Part shown: piece after piece, positions 23,823 to 31,772 of the stretch
How the letters are laid out: each line of letters begins with the position of its first letter
Position numbering within the stretch: position 1 is the first letter of the stretch
Assembly (NCBI GenBank): GCA_902786665.1
Contig: CADADN010000002.1
Span: 1-64,000, forward strand
Reading direction: 5' to 3'
DNA: 64,000 nucleotides
Source: an uncultured Prevotellaceae bacterium
Lineage (GTDB): Bacteria > Bacteroidota > Bacteroidia > Bacteroidales > Bacteroidaceae
The notes under the pieces: model-generated
The model's input: the letters and a program-made list of their open reading frames with translations, nothing else
Told to the model about the DNA's origin: nothing
Databases searched by the model: none
Position numbers and translations under genes: made by a program

Positions 23823-26257
23823 AAAAGAAGCTGTGTTTGCTCTTGTTGATGAGCCTCTGCTTGTCGTCCCTGTGCATCCATGCGCAGGACAACACCTTGC
23901 GCCAAATCTACAACAAGGCCGAAAGCGAATACGAAATAGGCCACATAGACCAGGCCATCCAATTGCTTCAGGCCAATATTGATGCTTTCGACGGCCTTCT
24001 CAAGCAAAGCGCATACCGCCTCTTGGCACTCTGTCATTTGAGCGAGGACAGGGACGAGGAGGCCCGATACTATGCAGAACGCTTGATCAAGCTCAACAAC
24101 TATTACAACTCCACAGACGACCCCGCCCGCTTCCAAGACCTTGTCAGCTTGCTCAAGGGAGGGATCACCACCACCATCACCACGGCATCGAGCCAAAGCG
24201 AGACCATCGAAGAGGCTCCGGGCCCCATCACCATCATCACCGCCGAGATGATAGAAGAACTGGGGTACAACAAGAACCTGAACCAAATCCTCGCCGCATA
24301 CGTCCCCGGCATGTCGGAGGTGACTTCCTTGGAAGAAGGTGTGAACCTGTCCATGCATGGCGCTTATGCCAACGGGCAGGAGCTCATCCTTGTCATGGAG
24401 AACGGGCACCGTCTGAACACCCGTGTTGACAACTGTGGGTCCACAAGCTACTCCATCAGCACCGAGAAGATAGACCATATAGAGGTGTTGCGTGGACCAG
24501 CTTCCTCGCTGTATGGCAATGTGGCCCTGTCGGCCGTGGTCAACATCATCACCAAAAGCGGAAGGACCCTAGATGGCGTGAAGGCAAAATACGGATATGG
24601 CACATTCGGCACCCATAAAGCGGACTTCACGATAGGCACGCAGTTTATGGATGCAGACATCTTTGCTTGGGCTTCCATCTACAAATCCAACGGGCAGATA
24701 CGCCATTTCGGCGACGGCGAGGCTTACCTTGCGAATTTACATTCCGTCGTCGAGGGATTTGGAGACAACAAGGGCATTTATCACGACCCAGACATGATAT
24801 ATGTCGATGGCTACAAGGATGCTCCGGCGTATGATGTCGGCCTGACGTTCAAGCTCAAGGGGTTCGAACTGATGTTCAGCAGAAAGAATGTGAAGAAAGT
24901 CCAGTCGCACACCAGCGCCCATGGTGGTTATGACTATGACAGATATTCCCCCTGCTTTGGTGTCAAACCTGGGCACGGGACGGAATCCACCCATGCAGAA
25001 ATCAGTTATACACGGCAACTCAAAGCCGTCAACCTGAATGCCTTGCTCTATAGTGACTGGTACGACATCTCCAACTATGAGGTGCAGATGGATTCCGTAG
25101 AGTATTTCTACCCTGCAAGAGACGAGAATGATGAAATAATCATCGACAAAAACGGAAATGTCTTGATGGTGACGACAAGTGAGAGCGGGCATTTCATCTT
25201 CAATCATTACAGGGAGCATACCATGGGCGGTTATGTGAAAGCCACCGCTAACTATCGGATTGCCAATATGAAAGGCAATATCCTGGTGGGCAGTCAATAT
25301 GAACACTTCTCACTCAAGTCGGCCCAAAATTTCTGGGGGACGAAATTCAGTCTAATCGATGATGGCCTTCTCGATTTACACGAGATCATTGATGCCGGCA
25401 AGGAAAACAGCCTCTCCTTTTTCATGCAGGACAAGCACTATTTCATGCCCAAAATCATCCTTAACGCCGGTTTCCGTTATGACCTCAAATACCGACAGAA
25501 AGAAGATGTGGTCAGGAGCTTTTCGCCACGTCTGGCTCTTTTGTATGTGCCAAACGAGCGTTTCAGTCTCAAACTGTCTTATTCAGAGGCGTTTGCCGAC
25601 TTGTCCTTCTTCTATCGGTATGTTTCGAATAACGATTATTACAACAAGGAACCTCAACATCTGTCAGCCTTGCAACTCACGGCCATGGGAAAGATGCCAC
25701 AGGTGCATCTCACCTATGAGGTCAACCTCTTTTATAACAAATATGCCAACCTGTTGTGCTGGCATATAAGAGACTGGACGGCTGGTGCCAATTCAGGCCG
25801 TTTGACCAATGTCGGCATCGAGGGAACAGCCAACTATGCATACAAGCGGTTTTCCACCATCCTTTCGTTCTATTACTGCCATGACAACAGTTCGAAGAAT
25901 TATTATTACGACACACAAAAGCAAATAGTCTGCGGCGTTCCTCATTTCACACTCAATCTCCACGCAGCCTATTTGCTGATGCAAGGAAAGAACCACGAAC
26001 TCAAGGTATATGGCCATTCGACTTATGAAGGCAGGAAACGCAATTACTCTTATTCTGAAGAAGACAACTTCAATGTTGACGCGAACATGCGCTTCGACCT
26101 CGGCATCCGTTATCTTTACAAGCAGCGTCTGCGGCTTTCCCTCGACTGCGAGAACATCTTCGACACAGACCATTATGTCTGTGGAGCGCAAACCACATTG
26201 GTTCCGGAGTTTCAAAGGGGGCGGACGTTGATGGCATCACTTTCTGTTCAATTCTGA
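23819..26257 (+). CDS. TonB-dependent outer membrane receptor with a TPR-like N-terminal domain
   Basis: The 812-residue protein has a signal peptide (ending near HAQ, 23). Residues about 24-115 are helical and TPR-like (YNKAESEYEIGHIDQAIQLL). The plug domain (about 125-240) contains PGPITIITAEMIEELG, LVMENGHRLN and IDHIEVLRGPASSLYG, and a beta-barrel ends in SVQF, the typical terminal aromatic. Most Bacteroidetes receptors carry a carboxypeptidase-D-like domain in that N-terminal place, so the helical replacement may contact signalling partners. No SusD gene follows. Ligand is unknown. It is translationally coupled to the kinase (ATGA) and 2 bases ahead of the LytTR gene. Confidence 0.92.
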   Translation: MKKKLCLLLLMSLCLSSLCIHAQDNTLRQIYNKAESEYEIGHIDQAIQLLQANIDAFDGLLKQSAYRLLALCHLSEDRDEEARYYAERLIKLNNYYNSTDDPARFQDLVSLLKGGITTTITTASSQSETIEEAPGPITIITAEMIEELGYNKNLNQILAAYVPGMSEVTSLEEGVNLSMHGAYANGQELILVMENGHRLNTRVDNCGSTSYSISTEKIDHIEVLRGPASSLYGNVALSAVVNIITKSGRTLDGVKAKYGYGTFGTHKADFTIGTQFMDADIFAWASIYKSNGQIRHFGDGEAYLANLHSVVEGFGDNKGIYHDPDMIYVDGYKDAPAYDVGLTFKLKGFELMFSRKNVKKVQSHTSAHGGYDYDRYSPCFGVKPGHGTESTHAEISYTRQLKAVNLNALLYSDWYDISNYEVQMDSVEYFYPARDENDEIIIDKNGNVLMVTTSESGHFIFNHYREHTMGGYVKATANYRIANMKGNILVGSQYEHFSLKSAQNFWGTKFSLIDDGLLDLHEIIDAGKENSLSFFMQDKHYFMPKIILNAGFRYDLKYRQKEDVVRSFSPRLALLYVPNERFSLKLSYSEAFADLSFFYRYVSNNDYYNKEPQHLSALQLTAMGKMPQVHLTYEVNLFYNKYANLLCWHIRDWTAGANSGRLTNVGIEGTANYAYKRFSTILSFYYCHDNSSKNYYYDTQKQIVCGVPHFTLNLHAAYLLMQGKNHELKVYGHSTYEGRKRNYSYSEEDNFNVDANMRFDLGIRYLYKQRLRLSLDCENIFDTDHYVCGAQTTLVPEFQRGRTLMASLSVQF

Positions 26258-26259
26258 AA

Positions 26260-27189
26260 ATGGAAAAAGGAAACAAGGAAACGTTTTTGACGCGTGTCGT
26301 CAGCACCTGTTTTGTGGTGTTGGCATTGGCGGTGTTCAAACCTTTCGGCCTTGGCGTGTGGGAGTGGCAGGCTTACGCCCATCTGTTGGCGTTGGGTGCT
26401 TTGGGAGTCATCGTGTGCATGGTGACGGATGCCGTCATGCGTTACATCGTCAGGATGCCGAGGTCTTACGAGCAAGGTGTGGCCTACATCATCCGTCGCA
26501 ATCTTTGGTTCCAACTCATCAATACTCCCCTGATAGCATTGATGATTTGCCTCTACCGTCATTTCGTGCTCAGCGACCGTGTGGAAGGCAATCGGTTTTC
26601 TTTGGGCAATTTCATTGAGACGCTCATCATCATCGCTTTCTGCTCTTTCGCCATAGGCTTGTACTGGAGGTTCAAGTTCCGCAGCAGGTATCTGGCGGCG
26701 GAATTGGAGGAGACGCGTTTGCTGAACGAGCAACTGCAGAAGATGCAAAAGGAAGCAGAGGAACAAGCCAAGGAGGTTGAAACGTCCAAGGCAGACGATT
26801 CGGTGGAAGAGGTGAAAGCAGCCCGGGTTGTAGCATCGCCCTCATCCGACATCGTGCTTAAAGGGACGACCAATGAGTCGGTTGCACTTCAGGTTCCCGA
26901 TATCTTATACCTCGAGGCTGTAGGCAATTACGTGAAAGTGTATCATCTGCGTGATGGCCAGGTGCGTACCGACATGCTCCGTGCCACCTCCAAGCAGATG
27001 GAGAATGACTTGGAAGCCTACCCCATGATTGTGCGTTGCCATCGTGCCTTCCTTGTCAACCTGCAACAAGTGGAGCAGATTGTCTCCAGGTCTGGCTCCA
27101 CACAACTGGTCATCAAGCATTGCCGTGAGACCCTTCCCGTCTCACGCAGCAATATGGCGCAAGTCAAGGAAGCCATTAAGAAATATTGA
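26260..27189 (+). CDS. Membrane-bound LytTR-family transcription regulator
   Basis: The 309-residue protein has four hydrophobic helices (roughly 13-30, 38-60, 85-105, 120-140), a charged coiled coil (about 147-190) and a C-terminal LytTR DNA-binding domain (about 205-309, with LYLEAVGNYVKVYH and MIVRCHRAFLVNLQQVE). It has no receiver domain, so DNA binding is probably controlled through the membrane part or a partner. As the last gene of the operon it is a likely output for the kinases and TonB receptor. A strong terminator follows. The repeated upstream motif at 16241 and 30390 is a possible target, which is speculation. Confidence 0.88.
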   Translation: MEKGNKETFLTRVVSTCFVVLALAVFKPFGLGVWEWQAYAHLLALGALGVIVCMVTDAVMRYIVRMPRSYEQGVAYIIRRNLWFQLINTPLIALMICLYRHFVLSDRVEGNRFSLGNFIETLIIIAFCSFAIGLYWRFKFRSRYLAAELEETRLLNEQLQKMQKEAEEQAKEVETSKADDSVEEVKAARVVASPSSDIVLKGTTNESVALQVPDILYLEAVGNYVKVYHLRDGQVRTDMLRATSKQMENDLEAYPMIVRCHRAFLVNLQQVEQIVSRSGSTQLVIKHCRETLPVSRSNMAQVKEAIKKY

Positions 27190-27229
27190 AGTGTCGAATT
27201 GGGCTAAACCCATGTGAAGTCGCAATAGG

Positions 27230-27262
27230 GCGGCACCCGTCATCCCGACGGGTGCCGCTTTG
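27230..27262 (+). terminator. Rho-independent terminator of the signalling operon
   Basis: GCGGCACCCGTC (27230-27241) pairs perfectly with GACGGGTGCCGC (27247-27258) across 5 bases, followed by TTTG. The convergent gene ends at 27315. Confidence 0.85.
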
Positions 27263-27314
27263 ATTCTAACTTAATACTATGGTACAGATTTTAATACATA
27301 TATATGATGTCATC

Positions 27315-27923
27315 TCATTCCTCATACTCTTTCAGCTCTTCCAATCCGCGCTCTATCTCATGCAGTTGCTGTGCGTGACGTCGAAGCTGCCATTTGGCAA
27401 AGAAAAGACCGAGTGCCAAGGTGAGCAGTGAGAGTCCTAATGGCAATATGAGCCTCGTGCCAAGCACGTAGCCAGCCTCGCTGTTGAATCCCAATTCCAG
27501 AATGTAGAAAGCTATCATTGCCAAACATACGGCACCTATCATCCAAACCTTCTCCTGATGGCAGATTTTCTTGTAAGAGAGCACCAACCGACTTAGTTCG
27601 CTGCTTCTCTTTCCGCTTATATCGAATTTCGACAGCAGGGAGAGTTTCCACACCATGGGAATCATTCCTATCACCATCACCCCCTCGACGATGGCGAACG
27701 AGGTTGTCTTGATGGGCGTATTCAAATAGACATACGGGAACACCACGCAGATGATGAGCATGTTAACCACGAAACTGTAAACGTTCTGCCCCATGATGTG
27801 GTCGTATGCCGTCTTGGTCTTCTGCTCAATCATTTCCTTCACTATGCGAAGATTCACTATTTCCGTTTCAGCCAGACGCTCATCGAGCTTGTTCCAACTG
27901 GCTTTCAATGCTTCAAGTTCCAT
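27315..27923 (-). CDS. Membrane protein encoded with an ECF sigma factor, probable anti-sigma role
   Basis: The 202-residue protein has a helical N-terminus (MELEALKASWNKLDERL) and about four hydrophobic helices (near 50-70, 76-96, 128-146, 152-172), with a charged C-terminal coil. Its gene starts 12 bases after the sigma factor gene, so they are co-transcribed. Membrane proteins in this place often hold the sigma factor inactive. No zinc-binding HxxxCxxC motif is visible, so this is not a classical ZAS-type anti-sigma factor. The call rests on context. Confidence 0.65.
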   Translation of the reverse strand: MELEALKASWNKLDERLAETEIVNLRIVKEMIEQKTKTAYDHIMGQNVYSFVVNMLIICVVFPYVYLNTPIKTTSFAIVEGVMVIGMIPMVWKLSLLSKFDISGKRSSELSRLVLSYKKICHQEKVWMIGAVCLAMIAFYILELGFNSEAGYVLGTRLILPLGLSLLTLALGLFFAKWQLRRHAQQLHEIERGLEELKEYEE

Positions 27924-27935
27924 ATCAATTCAAAT

Positions 27936-28427
27936 TTAACGGTTCGACATTTTTCTTAGTTTCTCTTTCGTGCGATTGAGTTTCACGGCGACATTGTTCT
28001 TGGAGATGCCGAGGATGTCGGCCATTTCCTGGTAGCTTCGTTCTTCCAGCCAGAGGAGAATCAGCGCGCGTTCCAATTTCCCCAGTTGGTTGATGAGTTT
28101 GTAAAGGTCCTGGAGTTGGCCTGCCGTGCCGTCCTCCTCTGCCTTCAACCCGGCCACGTTCGCTGTGATGGGAATGGTTTGGATTCTCGTGTTCGAGCGG
28201 CGCAGGAAGGTGATGCAGGTGTTCATTGCGATGCGGTAAACCCATGTGGTGAGTTTGCTGTCACCCCGGTAGCGCGGGAAAGCCTTCCACAGATTCAGCA
28301 CCGTTTCTTGAAACAGGTCGTTCAGGTCATTCTGGTCTTTGGCATAGATGTAGCACACCTTGTAGATGACCCTTTTCTGGGTCTCGACCATTTCCAGGAA
28401 CTCTTTCTCTAAGTTTTTCGTCTCCAT
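27936..28427 (-). CDS. ECF-type RNA polymerase sigma factor
   Basis: The 163-residue protein has sigma region 2 (YAKDQNDLNDLFQETVLNLWKAFPRYRGDSKLTTWVYRIAMNTCITFLRR) and region 4 (ALILLWLEERSYQEMADILGISKNNVAVKLNRTKEKLRK). The ATG at 28427 is chosen because the longer frame to 28571 adds 48 residues without homology, and a possible -7 box TACTTTTG (minus strand 28467-28460) lies between. The membrane-protein gene follows as a likely regulator. The target genes are unknown. Confidence 0.92.
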   Translation of the reverse strand: METKNLEKEFLEMVETQKRVIYKVCYIYAKDQNDLNDLFQETVLNLWKAFPRYRGDSKLTTWVYRIAMNTCITFLRRSNTRIQTIPITANVAGLKAEEDGTAGQLQDLYKLINQLGKLERALILLWLEERSYQEMADILGISKNNVAVKLNRTKEKLRKMSNR

Positions 28428-28649
28428 GTTTTCAAATCGTCGTTCTACACCATATGTCGCAAAAGTAGAGGTAAAATTACAGATGAGTGAAAAAAAAACG
28501 ATTTTTTTGATAGGAAGTGATAGGAGGGAATATGAGGTACACCTCCCGATGATTAGAAATAGGGTGCCCATTTTGTAACCTGTTCTTTCATAAAGATTCC
28601 GTTTCGCTTTCTATGCCAAGAGGTCTTGTTCAACAGTCGGTGTGCATAT

Positions 28650-28671
28650 CCCCTCCCCTCGAGGGGAGGGG
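28650..28671. repeat. Perfect G/C palindrome (REP-like)
   Basis: CCCCTCCCCTC is followed at once by its exact reverse complement, 22 bases in total, then GCTGGGGTGGGGTC. It stands in the intergenic region 3' of a candidate small gene and may also act as its terminator stem. Confidence 0.55.
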
Positions 28672-28723
28672 CTGGGGTGGGGTCTTTGATTAAAAGTCGA
28701 TACAACAAATTGGACACCCTATA

Positions 28724-28801
28724 TTAGAATATCATCCTTGCCAATTCTATCAAAAAGGTCGCTATGGAAATGATGAATTCGATAAAAGTCTTGACATTCA
28801 T
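28724..28801 (-). CDS. Candidate 25-residue hydrophobic peptide
   Basis: A 26-codon frame starts with ATG at 28801 and ends with TAA at 28724. It encodes MNVKTFIEF then IISIATFLIELA and RMIF: one short membrane helix with a positively charged residue at each end. A very good promoter lies 55-85 bases upstream on the same strand, which is the main reason to propose it. Small single-helix peptides of this kind include type I toxins and membrane regulators. I recognise no family, and no antisense RNA promoter was found. Confidence 0.4.
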   Translation of the reverse strand: MNVKTFIEFIISIATFLIELARMIF

Positions 28802-28854
28802 AACTCTTGTATTTTGAGATGAAACATTGCTGTTTGCCAGCGTGGTTGCGATTG

Positions 28855-28885
28855 CAAAATTAGGATGTGTGCCCGTCTAGCCAAA
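28855..28885 (-). promoter_or_regulatory. Bacteroidetes promoter on the minus strand
   Basis: On the minus strand TTTG (28885-28882), a 19-base spacer and TAATTTTG (28862-28855) match the consensus completely. The transcript would begin near 28849 and run into the 25-codon frame at 28801. Confidence 0.65.
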
Positions 28886-29200
28886 TAATTGGGATATTCT
28901 GCACATTGAAGTGACGGATGGCCTGTTTTTTTGCTCATCGTTTTACTTATTAGTCGCAAAAAGCCTCAAAAAATTACAGATTTTGGTAAAAAACTGAAAC
29001 AGATATCAAGTTACATCGGCCCAGTTTTCGACGGTGAGCTGGGGGCATATCATAGCACAAGAGAGGCCAAAAATACCTTTTGACGGCAAATCGGCCACTC
29101 CATCGGGCATCGGCAGCGAGCTCTTACAGTTATGCTTACCCAATCTTTCCCGAGCGTGAACGAGTTAGAGCGAAGCTCAAAGTCGTGATTAAGTGAGAAA
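28886..29200. other. Gene-free stretch, possibly a decayed coding region
   Basis: No gene is supported. Near 29130-29190 one plus frame reads SYAYPIFPERERVRAKLKVVIK before a stop, which looks protein-like but could not be assigned. It might be the tail of an old mobile element next to the MITE at 29201. Confidence 0.3.
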
Positions 29201-29433
29201 AGGGTGTGTCAAAATTAAATAACGTGAAAGCCCAACTTACAGATCGCAAGTAAGGAGAACGGCCCGAAGGGCCAGAAGCTGTCAGCCCAGGGCAATCGCC
29301 CTGGGTGTAAGACAGAGAATTAATATCTCCCTGATAGGGTAAAAGTGCTGATAATCAATGCTTTTGCCATTTTAGGGCGACAATTATTGGCTAACATAAA
29401 AAGAGAGTGTGCCATTTCATTTTGGCACACCCT
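29201..29433. mobile_element. MITE-like element with 15-bp terminal inverted repeats
   Basis: AGGGTGTGTCAAAAT (29201-29215) and ATTTTGGCACACCCT (29419-29433) are inverted repeats with 14 of 15 matches, bounding 233 bases without a transposase. Inside are small palindromes (GCCCGAAGGGC and CAGGGCAATCGCCCTG). The right end also makes a hairpin, GTGTGCCA/TGGCACAC. A target-site duplication is not obvious. Confidence 0.55.
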
Positions 29434-29439
29434 CCAATT

Positions 29440-29712
29440 AAAAAAGTGTCAATCTAACCTAATTATCTATCTAACCTATTGTCATCCTTACTCATTATCA
29501 ATTTTACCTAATTGTCAAACTAACCTATTGTCACTAACTTAATTATCACAAACTAACCTAATATCAAACTAACCTGTTGTCATCCTTGTCTTCTTACCTT
29601 AATTTATTATACTATACTTATTATGACTAACCTATTTTACCAACCTATTATCAATCTAGTTTATTGTCATCCTTACTTGTTGTCTTCCTAATCAATCTGT
29701 TGTCATTTCCTA
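29440..29712. repeat. Long degenerate tandem array 3' of the gene at 29710
   Basis: About 270 bases consist of degenerate copies of CTAACCTATTGTCAN-like units, 12-18 bases long. On the minus strand the array begins with the TAG stop of the gene ending at 29710 (AGATAGGAAATGACAACAG) and continues as TAGGTTAGT- and TGACAA-containing units. Confidence 0.7.
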
Positions 29713-30288
29713 TCTGCGGCCACCGTGTCCACCATGACTTCTGTCAGGGGCGTGTCCCGGACGTCCCGGAGCACCAGGATGGTGGTTGTGGTTGGGCCTA
29801 GCCGAGGGTGTATGTCCTCTTGGAGGAGTTGCTGGCGTCGCGAAGTGGTGATGATGGTAGAAGCTGGTGCCCCTATGGCTGTGTCCGCCTCTGAAGTTTT
29901 GGTAGGCCACGGGATGACGGTGATACATCAAGCCGCGGTTGTAACGATTGTATACGACCAAGTTCCATGCACCTGCTCTCCATGCCAGTGGGCGGTAGAA
30001 GTAGTGACTGCCGATATAGCGGTCGTATTGCCATTGTCCAAGCACCATTTGGAGGTCGCGGTTGCGAACATTCCACCAGGGGCCGAACAAGTCGTTCTGG
30101 GTGTTTATGTTGAGAAAATAGTCGAGGTTGATTTCATACACAGCCTCATACTGTGCATCGGTGAGGTTCAACTCATATGCCATCTTGTCGCTGAGGAACA
30201 AGGCTTCGTTGCGTGCGGTGTTATATGGCATTGCCTGGGCAGAGATGGCTATCGTCATCATCATTGCCATGAACATTATCTTTTTCAT
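29710..30288 (-). CDS. Secreted protein, paralogue of the 16371 gene, His/Pro-rich tail
   Basis: The 192-residue protein has the same plan as the one encoded at 16371: a signal peptide (MKKIMFMAMMMTIAISAQAM), then the same globular part (TARNEALFLSDKMAYELNL, YEAVYEINLDYFLN, WWNVRNRDLQMVL, WQYDRY), ending in GGHSHRG and a tail rich in H, P and G with SHGGHGGRR. The tail is shorter than in the paralogue. Both genes are single-gene units with the same upstream motif and spacing, so they are probably co-regulated. The function is not known; metal binding is possible from the histidines. Confidence 0.8.
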   Translation of the reverse strand: MKKIMFMAMMMTIAISAQAMPYNTARNEALFLSDKMAYELNLTDAQYEAVYEINLDYFLNINTQNDLFGPWWNVRNRDLQMVLGQWQYDRYIGSHYFYRPLAWRAGAWNLVVYNRYNRGLMYHRHPVAYQNFRGGHSHRGTSFYHHHHFATPATPPRGHTPSARPNHNHHPGAPGRPGHAPDRSHGGHGGRR

Positions 30289-30331
30289 ATCTTGTCGTTT
30301 TTTGTGATTGGAATTATTGCTTTTTCTGCTG

Positions 30332-30409
30332 CAAAGGTAAGATGAAAACAGAAGGCTTGAAAAGGAAATGACCTAAAACGGGAGGGGTTTTTCCCTAATG
30401 TTTCAGGGG
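30332..30409 (-). promoter_or_regulatory. Promoter and upstream motif of the 29710 gene
   Basis: On the minus strand the -7 box TACCTTTG is at 30339-30332. CCC-N11-GGGAAA lies at 30409-30390, exactly 50 bases upstream, as at the paralogous gene at 16371. Confidence 0.55.
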
Positions 30410-30624
30410 ATTTCCCGAAAGGGCGGTTTTTTAGTAAAGAATAGGAGGTTTTAGGAGAGAATAGTAGGATCTGTGATTTCCTATAGCTTCCTATAGCTTC
30501 CTATATAGCCTCAAAGGCCTTTCATTCCCTCTTTTTGACAGTTAAAAAACATTATATATATTAAAAAACCTTAAATCCGTGAAGCGGTGAAGGTGCTACG
30601 GTGGGTAAAGACATATAAAATGTG
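30410..30624. other. Intergenic region with short direct repeats
   Basis: CTATAGCTTC repeats at about 30480-30505, and AGGAG/TAGGA-type repeats occur near 30440-30470. No gene is visible. The end of this stretch leads into the promoter of the ribosomal protein operon. Confidence 0.4.
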
Positions 30625-30777
30625 TACCTTTGCAGTCCGATTATTACCGGGGGTAGTCTTAGGACCCCCAGGAGTGGCGTGTTAATAGTGGTGCCTTTGG
30701 CCGGGCGCAACGGTTAGTGAATCGCCTTCCAACGAATAAGAAAAAGAGTTTTTTAGTAGCAAAAATTAAAATTTGAA
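30625..30777 (+). promoter_or_regulatory. Promoter and structured leader of the L13-S9 operon
   Basis: A -7 box TACCTTTG is at 30625-30632. The 140-base leader that follows contains GGGGGT (30649-30654) paired with ACCCCC (30664-30669) and a G/C-rich second half (GGCCGGGCGC). A folded leader here would fit feedback control by a ribosomal protein, as known for other L13 operons. No -33 TTTG is evident. Confidence 0.5.
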
Positions 30778-31239
30778 ATGAACACTTTAAGTTACAAGAC
30801 TGTTTCCATGAGCAAGAATACGGTCAAGAAAGAGTGGGTTGTCATCGATGCCTCCGGACTGGTGGTAGGTAGACTCTGCTCCAAAGTGGCCAAGATTCTT
30901 CGTGGGAAGCACAAACCAACCTTCACACCGCATGCCGATTGTGGAGACAACGTGATCATCATCAACGCCAACAAGGTGGTGTTCACAGGCAAAAAGGAAA
31001 CCGAGAAACTTTACACACGCTATACGGGTTATCCTGGTGGCCAACGCTTTGACACTCCCGCCAAGCTCCGTCAGAAGAAAGACGGTGCCGAGCGCATTAT
31101 TCGCCATGCCGTCAAGGGCATGCTTCCCAAAGGTCCCCTCGGCCGCAGCCTGATGTACAACCTCCATATCTATGAGGGCACAGAGCATCCACACGAGGCC
31201 CAGCAGCCCAAGGCCATCGATATCAACCAGTTTAAATAA
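30778..31239 (+). CDS. rplM: 50S ribosomal protein L13
   Basis: The 153-residue protein begins MNTLSYKTVS, as in other Bacteroidetes L13 proteins. It contains WVVIDASGLVVGRLCSKVAKILRGKHKP, GDNVIIINANKVVFTGKK and AVKGMLPKGPLGRSLMYNLHIYEGTEHPHEAQQP. L13 is an early 23S rRNA-binding assembly protein. It heads the usual Bacteroidetes order L13, S9, S2, EF-Ts. The S9 gene begins 9 bases after its stop. Confidence 0.98.
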   Translation: MNTLSYKTVSMSKNTVKKEWVVIDASGLVVGRLCSKVAKILRGKHKPTFTPHADCGDNVIIINANKVVFTGKKETEKLYTRYTGYPGGQRFDTPAKLRQKKDGAERIIRHAVKGMLPKGPLGRSLMYNLHIYEGTEHPHEAQQPKAIDINQFK

Positions 31240-31248
31240 TCATAGCAA

Positions 31249-31641
31249 ATGGAATCTAAATATACAAATGCCATAGGACGTCGCAAGAGCGCCGTTGCTC
31301 GCGTTTACCTCAGTGAAGGCACAGGCAAGATCACCATCAACAAGAAGGACCTCTCAGAGTATTTCCCCTCACCCATCCTCCAGTATGTTGTCAAGCAGCC
31401 CCTCACCCTGCTCAACGTAGCTGAGAAGTATGACATCAAGGTGAACCTCGACGGTGGTGGTTTCACAGGACAGAGCCAGGCTCTCCGCCTCGCCATCGCC
31501 CGCGCACTCGTCAAGATCAACGAGGAGGACAAGAAAGCCCTCAAGGACCAAGGCTTCCTCACCCGCGACTCCCGCGTTGTGGAGCGCAAAAAGCCGGGAC
31601 GTCCCAAGGCACGCGCACGCTTCCAATTCAGCAAGCGTTAA
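31249..31641 (+). CDS. rpsI: 30S ribosomal protein S9
   Basis: The 130-residue protein has the conserved start NAIGRRKSAVARVYL and ends with the basic tail KKPGRPKARARFQFSKR that reaches the ribosomal P site. GGGFTGQSQALRLAIARAL is also characteristic. It is 9 bases from rplM and presumably on the same transcript. Length is normal. Confidence 0.98.
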   Translation: MESKYTNAIGRRKSAVARVYLSEGTGKITINKKDLSEYFPSPILQYVVKQPLTLLNVAEKYDIKVNLDGGGFTGQSQALRLAIARALVKINEEDKKALKDQGFLTRDSRVVERKKPGRPKARARFQFSKR

Positions 31642-31662
31642 AAAGCAACTCTTGTTTAGCAT

Positions 31663-31726
31663 CCAAACTGGTAAGACTCCCCGCTTGGCGGCATGAGGCC
31701 GCCAACGGAGATTACTTGCTGGTTGG
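31663..31726 (+). promoter_or_regulatory. Candidate structured leader of rpsB
   Basis: Nested helices can be drawn: CCAA...TTGG outside, CTCC (31677-31680) with GGAG (31707-31710), and an 8-bp perfect stem TTGGCGGC-atgag-GCCGCCAA (31685-31705). There is no T run after it, so it is not a simple terminator. The position before rpsB suggests autoregulation by S2. It could also be an attenuator between S9 and S2. Confidence 0.45.
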
Positions 31727-31772
31727 TTGAGAGAAAACTAAAAGGAAAGTAAACAAATTTAACAACAAAACA

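Noticed and set aside
29345-29542. 65-codon plus-strand frame over the MITE end and tandem array
   Set aside because: It crosses the right terminal repeat and the degenerate array; no start signal or similarity was seen.
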